Positions 38,153-44,629 of a stretch of 44,629 bases of DNA are shown piece by piece. Positions within the stretch are counted from its first letter, which is position 1. Each line of letters opens with the position of its first letter. The translations under genes were made by a program, and so were the position numbers. Location of the stretch: contig QYQN01000130.1 of assembly GCA_007280895.1 (NCBI GenBank), forward strand, positions 1-44,629, given 5' to 3'. This DNA comes from Methylococcaceae bacterium (lineage in GTDB: Bacteria; Pseudomonadota; Gammaproteobacteria; Methylococcales; Methylomonadaceae). Under the pieces are notes generated by a model. It was not told the origin of the DNA, made no database searches, and saw only the letters and a program-made list of their open reading frames with translations.

Positions 38153-38782
38153 ATGACCGTCACTAATGCTTTAATCGCTTGCCCTGAATGCGATACGCTA
38201 CTTGCTCTTAAAAACGTAGCAATACGTCATCAAGCCTTATGCCCACGTTGCGGTGTGGTGCTTTATCAACCAAGAAACAAAAGTATTATTTATACGTTAA
38301 GTCTGTCCATGACGGGATTGATTTTACTTTTCCCCGCTAACTTTTTACCTTTATTAAGCATTAAATTACTGGGTAATAGTCAGGAAGGAACGCTCTGGAG
38401 TGGCGTGATAGGCTTATTTCAAGAGGGACTTTGGTCCGTAGCCGTGCTCGTGCTGTTGTCGAGCATCGTGTTTCCTACGATAATTATCGTGCTCTCGTTT
38501 TTAATTAGTGTGCACCTGTATTGGCGTCGATCACATCAACATTTAGCGGTATGGATGCGCTGCTTACAGCACTTAGAGGAATGGGCAATGCTTGAGGTTT
38601 ACATGCTGGGAATTATTGTTGCCTGCGTAAAGTTAGCAGATACGACCGAGTTAAAATTTGGCTTAGGGCTGTATGCGTTTGTGTCCTTGCTAGTTATTAA
38701 CGCACTGCTTACGCAAAATGTAGACAATCATTTATTTTGGCAACATATTACAAAATTACGTACACATGACCCCATCTCCTAG
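38153..38782 (+). CDS. pqiA: PqiA-like membrane protein, first half
   Basis: The product is 209 residues. It has an N-terminal zinc ribbon with CPEC (about 10-13) and CPRC (31-34) followed by four hydrophobic segments (about 47-70, 88-118, 141-160, 169-185). This equals one of the two repeats in the roughly 417-residue E. coli PqiA, an inner-membrane partner of the MCE protein PqiB in lipid trafficking between membranes. Here the two repeats are separate genes; this one overlaps the next by 17 bp. The start is ATG 38153, without a strong ribosome binding site. Confidence 0.88.
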   Translation: MTVTNALIACPECDTLLALKNVAIRHQALCPRCGVVLYQPRNKSIIYTLSLSMTGLILLFPANFLPLLSIKLLGNSQEGTLWSGVIGLFQEGLWSVAVLVLLSSIVFPTIIIVLSFLISVHLYWRRSHQHLAVWMRCLQHLEEWAMLEVYMLGIIVACVKLADTTELKFGLGLYAFVSLLVINALLTQNVDNHLFWQHITKLRTHDPIS

Positions 38783-39395
38783 CGCCTTAAGTCAAGGTTT
38801 GCTGCATTGCCATGAGTGTGGGTATGTCGCGTCAATTAGCTTAGTAAATAAACCTTGCCCAGTTTGTCAAAGTCACTTGCATACTCGCATTCCACATAGT
38901 TTGCAGCGCACAACAGCCTATTTATTAAGCAGTTATATACTGTATGTTCCTGCCAATATCTTTCCTATTATGAATGTAACGCAAATGGGCGTGACCGAAG
39001 AGCATACTATTTTGGGAGGCATTCTTTCTTTAATTGAAAGCGACATGCTGCCCATTGCTTTATTGGTGATGGTGGCTAGTATTTTAGTACCGCTATTAAA
39101 ACTCATTGGGATTACGTTATTGTTGCTTAATGTCCAGTTGCGCTGGCAGCGCAATGCACGCTTGTGGACTAAACTCTACCGTGCTATTTGCTTTGTCGGG
39201 CGCTGGTCAATGTTAGATATTTTTATGATTTCAATTTTAGTCGCATTGGTAGACTTAGGCAGTGTCTCCAAAGTCATTGCAGGTCCTGCTGCCACGGCCT
39301 TTGCTGCGGTGGTAGTGTTAACCATGATTGCCGCTAAAAGCTTTGACCCCCGTTTAATTTGGGACAACCAATCACCTAGAAAATCGCGTCCATGA
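38766..39395 (+). CDS. PqiA-like membrane protein, second half
   Basis: The product is 209 residues with the same plan as its neighbour: CHEC (about 15-18) and CPVC (31-34) in a zinc ribbon, then four hydrophobic segments, with YVPANIFPIMNV and GRWSMLDIFMISILVALVDLG typical of PqiA. It overlaps the previous gene by 17 bp and pqiB by 4 bp (ATGA), so the proteins are made in step and probably form a heteromer equivalent to one PqiA. Confidence 0.88.
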   Translation: MTPSPSALSQGLLHCHECGYVASISLVNKPCPVCQSHLHTRIPHSLQRTTAYLLSSYILYVPANIFPIMNVTQMGVTEEHTILGGILSLIESDMLPIALLVMVASILVPLLKLIGITLLLLNVQLRWQRNARLWTKLYRAICFVGRWSMLDIFMISILVALVDLGSVSKVIAGPAATAFAAVVVLTMIAAKSFDPRLIWDNQSPRKSRP

Positions 39396-40975
39396 ATCCA
39401 GATATCGAGCCTTATTTAACTGAAGACATTACCTTAAATAAAAAATCAAGACTGCCTTTGGTGTGGTTCTTACCCGTTATAGCCCTGATTGTCAGCAGCT
39501 GGTTAATTTATAAGGCTATTTCTGAACAAGGCCCGGTGATTACCATTACCTTTCCAGATGCAGAAGGCTTAGAAGTTGATAAAACACGACTAAAATATCT
39601 GGATGTAGAAGTCGGGAAGGTGACGGCAATCACTATTAGTAAGGATTTAAAAAGCATCAATGTCACAGCGCAAATGAATGATGGTGCAGAAGCCTATCTT
39701 AAAGAACAAACTCAATTTTGGGTGGTGCGGCCGCGTGTTGGTTTAGGCGGAGTATCAGGCTTAAATACCTTGTTGTCAGGCCCTTATATTGGCATTAAGC
39801 CTGGCGAAGGACATGATCGAAAACATTTTATGGGACTTATCTCCCCCCCCACCTTAACCAATAATGATGAAGGCAAACAGTTTGTGTTGGAGACCACTAA
39901 CTTAGGTTCAATGACCCCGGGCACGCCCATTAATTATCATGGAGTGATTGTTGGGGAAGTGTTAGATCATCAAGTATCAGCTCAAGTTGATGCAATTAAA
40001 TTAACCATTTTCATCAAAAAACCCTACGATCAATTAGTAAAAAAACAAACCCGTTTTTGGATTGATAGTGGTGTCGATCTATCTGCAAGTGCGGATGGTT
40101 TTAAAGTAAGAACCGGGCCATTAATTTCGTTATTGAGTGGCGGGATTGCCTTTCGAACCAGTAGTGACGCGTTGCTTACGCCCAATGTCGCTGAACACAC
40201 TCACTTTGTTTTATATGACACTTACGATCAATCAACACAAGTTTTTTATAGCAAAACGTTAACATACGTGATGTATTTTAACAGCTCAGTGCGTGGCTTA
40301 ACCGAAGGCGCACCCGTGCAATTACGCGGCATTCCTGTAGGCAAAGTTACTGGCATCACGTTGGAGTTAGATAAAAAAACGGCTGAAATTCGTATTCCAG
40401 TCACTGTTGAAATAGAACCGCAGCGCATCAGTATTATTAATAATCTTCCGGGTGTAAGCGATAAAGACATGGTCGAGGCACTCATCAAAAAAGGCTTACG
40501 TGCACAATTGCAAACAGGCAGCTTACTTACAGGACAATTACTGGTTGATTTGGATTTCCATCCCACCAGTAAAGTTGCCGTGCACACCAATAACAGTGCT
40601 TTTCCAGAGTTTCCCACCACGGCCAGTTCAATGGATCAATTTACCCATTCTGCTCAAACGATTATGGACAAAATTGCTAAATTACCTTTGGAAGACATGA
40701 GCTTAGAAATTAATAGCACGCTCAAAGCCTTGCAAAGTACCTCAAAAGCCACCGACCGAATGCTCAGCAGTGCGAAAACTACGCTAGATACTACGGACAA
40801 AACCATGACCTCGGCGAACCAAGTATTAAATTCAATTGAGCCAGGCTCAACAACCCGTTATGAACTAGACAAACTGTTGCAAGAATTGGGGCAGACCGCA
40901 AGCTCTGTCAAACAATTAACGGATTATTTGCAACAACACCCAGACACGTTATTGCATGGTAAAAGTAAGGAATAA
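39392..40975 (+). CDS. pqiB: MCE-domain protein PqiB
   Basis: The product is 527 residues, close to E. coli PqiB (546). One N-terminal transmembrane helix (about 24-42) is followed by three MCE domains beginning near residues 50 (ITITFPDAEGLEVDKTRLKYLDVEVGKV), 165 and 290 (VRGLTEGAPVQLRGIPVGKV, given as key positions), and a C-terminal helical region (about 415-527) likely forming the needle coiled coil. PqiB forms a periplasm-spanning tube for lipid transfer. Its stop is 2 bp before pqiC. Confidence 0.94.
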   Translation: MNPDIEPYLTEDITLNKKSRLPLVWFLPVIALIVSSWLIYKAISEQGPVITITFPDAEGLEVDKTRLKYLDVEVGKVTAITISKDLKSINVTAQMNDGAEAYLKEQTQFWVVRPRVGLGGVSGLNTLLSGPYIGIKPGEGHDRKHFMGLISPPTLTNNDEGKQFVLETTNLGSMTPGTPINYHGVIVGEVLDHQVSAQVDAIKLTIFIKKPYDQLVKKQTRFWIDSGVDLSASADGFKVRTGPLISLLSGGIAFRTSSDALLTPNVAEHTHFVLYDTYDQSTQVFYSKTLTYVMYFNSSVRGLTEGAPVQLRGIPVGKVTGITLELDKKTAEIRIPVTVEIEPQRISIINNLPGVSDKDMVEALIKKGLRAQLQTGSLLTGQLLVDLDFHPTSKVAVHTNNSAFPEFPTTASSMDQFTHSAQTIMDKIAKLPLEDMSLEINSTLKALQSTSKATDRMLSSAKTTLDTTDKTMTSANQVLNSIEPGSTTRYELDKLLQELGQTASSVKQLTDYLQQHPDTLLHGKSKE

Positions 40976-40977
40976 CA

Positions 40978-41562
40978 ATGGTTACACCTCGCCCAAAATT
41001 TTTCATAAGCCTGCTAGCAGCACTGATGCTTGGTGCGTGCAGCACAACGCCACCTACGCATTTTTATGTGTTAGATGCTTTGCCACAAACTGAACGCGCG
41101 AACAAACAAGCCTTAGCAATTGGCATTGGCCCCATCACTTTACCCGCGTTGCTGGAGAGAAAACAAATGGTTACGCGTCTGCACAATAACACCGTGCAGC
41201 TGGCAGAGTTTCACCAATGGGCTGAGCCACTCAAAGACACCCTGCTGCGCGTAATAGTAAAGAATTTAGCCGCATTACAGCCAACTTATGTTTTTAGAGC
41301 GTACCCATGGAGCGCCTATGGCAACGTGGACTACCGTATTATTATTGACATCGATAGCTTTGCAGCAGAGACCAAAAAAAACGTAAAATTTTCGGCAAGC
41401 TGGGCCATTATGGATGAACGTCAGCACACGATTATCAAAAATGGAAAAACCCAGCTGGAGCGCATTTTAGCAAATCCTGCGCCCGCAGCCATTGCCGAAG
41501 CAATGAGTCAATTACTGAGCCAATTTAGCCAACGGTTAATACAGGATATTGAACTGCCCTAA
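40978..41562 (+). CDS. pqiC: PqiC-type lipoprotein (ABC-transport auxiliary family)
   Basis: The product is 194 residues. A lipoprotein signal ends in LGAC, with the lipidated cysteine at residue 21, followed by a Ser and therefore compatible with the outer membrane. FYVLDALPQ, IGIGPITLPALLERKQMVTR and FHQWAEPLKDTLLRVI are the DUF330/PqiC family markers. It should dock the end of the PqiB tube at the outer membrane. It is 2 bp downstream of pqiB. Confidence 0.92.
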   Translation: MVTPRPKFFISLLAALMLGACSTTPPTHFYVLDALPQTERANKQALAIGIGPITLPALLERKQMVTRLHNNTVQLAEFHQWAEPLKDTLLRVIVKNLAALQPTYVFRAYPWSAYGNVDYRIIIDIDSFAAETKKNVKFSASWAIMDERQHTIIKNGKTQLERILANPAPAAIAEAMSQLLSQFSQRLIQDIELP

Positions 41563-41589
41563 AACGATTACCTTAACTACATTATTATT

Positions 41590-42336
41590 ATGCGTTTATT
41601 ACTTTTCTTGCTGTTGACCTTGCTGCCTTTACTCGCGATCAGTGAACAACTAATGGTTACGCCTTATCGCCCAACCATTTCCAATCCAGCAGAATTATCT
41701 GCTTTACGGCATCTGGAAGTTGAATTTGGTGCACAATCCATTCAGACAGGACAAACTGTGGAGCGTAACAGCTTGCCTTTTTTACTAAAATATCCCTTTG
41801 CTGAACAATGGGGATTAATGGTCGGTGGCGAAGCATGGATTAACGCGCGTGATCAAGAGGGTACGGTGTCAGGTTTTGGCAATACCACCGTGATGCTTAA
41901 GCATTATCAGCAGCTAAGCCAAACCTTGGCGGTGGGGATTGAGGCAGGCGCAAGCTTACCGTCGGCGCGTTCTTCCTTAGGGCAAGGTCGTACTGATTAT
42001 TTAACCAACTTAATTGTTAGTCAGGATATAGCTGATCTTCGCATTGATATCAATGCAGGCGTAACGCGACGCGGCTTTAAGCCAGCAGGTGGCGAGCGTT
42101 TCATGTACAGCTGGGCGATAGCCGCCTCGCAAATGTTTACCCAACGTTGGGGGCTTGCGGGTGAGTTCTCAGGCGTACTAGCAGAACAACAAGCAGCAAG
42201 CACACAATTTTTAACGTCATTTAATTATCAAGTAACACCACAAGTGATGTTGGATTTTGGTGGCACAGTTGGCATGACCGAAGCCACAGATGAGTATGTT
42301 ATTTTTACTGGAGTTTCTTGGTTAATTGCACCTTAA
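41590..42336 (+). CDS. Outer-membrane beta-barrel-like protein
   Basis: The product is 248 residues. A signal peptide (RLLLFLLLTLLPLLAISE) is followed by alternating strands typical of a small barrel, with LEVEFGAQSIQ, LPFLLKYPFAEQWGLMVGGE, GFGNTTVMLKHY, and a final strand ending VSWLIAP. The pattern resembles the MetA-pathway phenol degradation/transporter-like family. It is 27 bp downstream of pqiC and so probably part of the pqi operon, where an outer-membrane component would make sense. Function is inference; the barrel assignment rests on pattern only. Confidence 0.65.
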   Translation: MRLLLFLLLTLLPLLAISEQLMVTPYRPTISNPAELSALRHLEVEFGAQSIQTGQTVERNSLPFLLKYPFAEQWGLMVGGEAWINARDQEGTVSGFGNTTVMLKHYQQLSQTLAVGIEAGASLPSARSSLGQGRTDYLTNLIVSQDIADLRIDINAGVTRRGFKPAGGERFMYSWAIAASQMFTQRWGLAGEFSGVLAEQQAASTQFLTSFNYQVTPQVMLDFGGTVGMTEATDEYVIFTGVSWLIAP

Positions 42337-42413
42337 AAAAGTGTCGGTAGTGTCATCACTCAGCTCTCCTTTTTTGTTGAGCATGGTTATCAACACAAAA
42401 CTCAGTTGCCCAA

Positions 42414-44519
42414 TTAGGCGGCTTTAGCAAAAATGATTGTATCAATCACTGTTTTGCTCATAATTGAAAAAATGCCGCCTTGATCTTTATAAATAGGATC
42501 ATCTAGTTGAGCCCATAATTCACGTTCAAGATAGCTATTAGTGACTTGCTTCTGAACCGTAAGCTCATAACTGTTTAAAAATAAAATGTTGTGTTTATTG
42601 TCTGTTACCTTTGCTTTGATCTCTTCTAACGCTGAAACTTCTGCGCAGACTTCGCGTATAAAAATAGCCTCTTCCTTGCTGATTTTATATTTCTGCTCAA
42701 TGTCTTCTATTGCTTTTTGAATGGTGGTTTTTGGAATTTCTTTTGCTTGATATTGCCCTGTGCGTTCTGCCGCTTTACCTGTTTTACCAGTATTGGACAC
42801 ATTCCCTTGATAAGTTACTGCGCCTTTACTCACTTCAATATGTTTGAGCAGTAATTTTAGTTCGGAAACTTTACCTTTTTTAACAAGAACACACGTCATA
42901 ACCTCGGCAAAAACGATAAATTCATGTAACGATTGTTCAAGCTCAAAAAATTGGGCGATAAAATAATAAAGCTTAATATAGCGATTCAACAAAGCAATAT
43001 AAGCCTTGCGGTCGTCTGCTTCTGTAAAAAAAGATGAAAATTTGGCTTTATATTCCTGATTAATATTACTCAACAAGGCATCAAGTTCTGATTCTCTCAA
43101 TTTTGCCGCGTCTTCTGCTTCACTGTATGCCTCTACATAGTGGCTAATGTCGGTAGGGCTAAATACTTCGGTGTCTATTGCCGCTTGATAGACTTCATCC
43201 AGTACCGATTTATCGGGTTCTTTTTCTTTATAAGGAGAGCCTTTACGATGCTGATTAAAGGCTTTAAAAATATTTTTGGTGCTGTTAGTAAAATCCACTA
43301 CCAAAATATCATCTTGTTCTTTATCAACGTGTTTTCTATTTAAGCGCGATACCGTTTGTATGGCATTAATTCCTTTAATCGCCTTATCTAAAAACATCGC
43401 GGTTAATAAGGGCTGGTCAAACCCTGTTTGAAACTTATTTGCCACCACCAAAAGGCGGTATTCATCGGTATCAAATAAATCCTCAATTAATGACTTGCCT
43501 AATTGATTAACTTTGATCTCTTCAATAGATTCATTTGTGTTAGGGTCGCTGTAATCACTAAAGGCAAATAGCACTTTATACGGCAATTCCTTTTTTTCTA
43601 AGATTAGCTTAAGGGTGTTATAAAATTTAAGCCCCGCAGGACGTGATGAAGCCACCACCATTGCTTTTCCTTTACCTTTTAGGGTATTGGCAACTTGCTC
43701 TATAAATAACTTAACGATGACTTCTGATTTATATTGAATTAAAGCTTCATCATTGAAAGCTAAAACGTTAAGGGCTTGTGCCAGAACGCCAGCAGGAAAC
43801 GCATTGTCTGGTATCGCTTGCGTGAGTCTTAAATGATAAAGCGTTTGATAGGAAATAATGTTTTGTGCAACATCTAATATATAACCTTCTTCAATCGCTT
43901 CTTCTTCGCTGTAAATATCAAAGGGTTTGCCAAAATAGGCGACGGTTTTAGGTGTGGTTGTTGCGGTAAACGCCACCAATACTTGATGACTAATATCCAG
44001 ATTTTTCAGTTTATCAGCAATATCTTCATCATTACTGGGTTCGTCTTCTTCCTGTTCATATTCTTGCCCGTCCTCAGTAAAGAAAGTACGCATTTTGAGT
44101 GCCATTTTTCCTTCTTGAGAACGATGCGCTTCATCAATTAAAAAGGCAATTTTTCGGTTTTTAAGATTTTCATTTGAGGTGAGCTTATCTTGAATATAAC
44201 CAAACTTTTGAATAGTCGAAACAATAATATCGCGGTTGTTTTCTAAATGCTTGGCAAGGTCTTTTGCTTTTTTGGCAATATTGATTTTATTTTTTAAATG
44301 GGCAAAATTATTCAAATCATCCTGAATATTTTTATCAAGGCTTTTACGGTCGGTAAGGATAACAATATTATCAAAAACCTTCTGATTTTTATCGTCGTAC
44401 AAGCTATCCAATTGGTCTGCCATCCATGCAATAGTAAGCGTTTTTCCTGAACCTGCTGAATGATTAATTAAATATTTAAGTCCTAATTTCCAATACCTTC
44501 GCCAATTGGCATGAGTAAT
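42414..44519 (-). pseudogene. hsdR: Type I restriction endonuclease R subunit, N-terminally truncated
   Basis: The frame is open from 44519, just after an in-frame TAA (44522-44520), and contains the motor and C-terminal parts of HsdR: Walker A HSAGSGKT (about 44476-44453), LTDRKSLD, the DEAH box LIDEAHRSQ, FTATTTPKT, ANKFQTGFD and QTVSRLNR. The roughly 250-300 N-terminal residues with the nuclease domain are not encoded before the edge. Homology appears to stop just upstream of YLINHSAGSGKT. The C-terminal region is helical and looks complete. HsdM and HsdS are not in view. Either an insertion or rearrangement broke the gene, or the edge is misassembled. A restart at ATG 44423 would lack Walker A. 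Confidence 0.8.
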
Positions 44520-44629
44520 TTATAGATATCGAAGGAAAGAGAAAGGTCAGAGAAGGTAGAATACCACTTCTAACAGAGCATTCACACCCAAACTGACCAT
44601 GAACGAAATCATAGCAATACTCAACACCG
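44520..44629. other. Unassigned right-edge sequence, not HsdR-like
   Basis: This stretch carries stops in the hsdR frame and does not read as HsdR in any frame. Short open frames run to the edge: plus-strand ATG 44599 (MNEIIAILNT) and a minus-strand frame ending at 44476. None is recognisable. It may be the end of an inserted mobile element or an assembly join. Confidence 0.4.

Noticed and set aside
38933-39367. Antisense frames opposite the second PqiA-like gene
   Set aside because: Composition and phase follow the coding strand; no ribosome binding sites or family motifs.

Overview
The window looks like chromosomal DNA from a gammaproteobacterium with moderately AT-rich codon use. The evidence is the gene set: BamC, ApaG-ApaH, RlmA, YajD, DbpA, GluQ-RS, a DksA-type zinc-finger protein, PqiA/B/C, and a tRNA-Leu(UAG)-tig-clpP-clpX block. 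Almost every gene is housekeeping. The genus cannot be settled from the sequence alone. Both ends fall in sequence that often breaks assemblies: near-identical tandem repeats on the left and a disrupted type I restriction gene on the right. The window may therefore be one whole contig (inference).

Layout. 1-1000: C-terminal end of a large secreted repeat protein. 1113-7211 (minus): a small membrane protein, purL, bamC and dapA. 7553-10020 (plus): argS and a SPOR-domain cell-division-type protein. 10116-11883 (minus): dnaA and an orphan gene. 12047-15852 (plus): the classic rpmH-rnpA-yidD-yidC-mnmE cluster behind a near-consensus sigma70 promoter, followed by a dksA-like gene and gluQ to 17356. 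17342-18585 (minus): apaG-apaH. 18954-21717 (plus): a RegB/RegA-type redox two-component pair and rlmA. 21735-22412 (minus): alkB. 22489-24083 (plus): lipB-lipA.

24169-28828 (minus) is the most unusual part. It holds a SyrD/PvdE-type ABC exporter and a 973-residue protein that joins a periplasmic amino-acid-binding-like domain, an extra extracytoplasmic domain and an MscS channel module. 29530-31571 (plus): sucC-sucD, closed by a strong bidirectional terminator. 31691-35177 (minus): tRNA-Leu, tig, clpP, clpX. 35654-37569 (minus): dbpA and a pterin-4a-carbinolamine dehydratase. 37695-42336 (plus): yajD and a compact pqi (MCE lipid-transport) operon in which PqiA is split into two genes and an outer-membrane barrel-like gene is appended. 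42414-44519 (minus): hsdR lacking its N-terminal part.

How the genes relate. Macromolecular synthesis and maintenance dominate: RNase P protein, L34, YidC membrane insertion, tRNA modification, tRNA synthetases, trigger factor and ClpXP. Lipoylation (LipB/LipA) and SucCD belong to oxidative central metabolism, which fits the presence of a redox-responsive RegB/RegA pair, although no target operon is visible here. The pqi operon and BamC concern the outer membrane. dnaA stands apart from dnaN/recF/gyrB, and no convincing oriC is visible.
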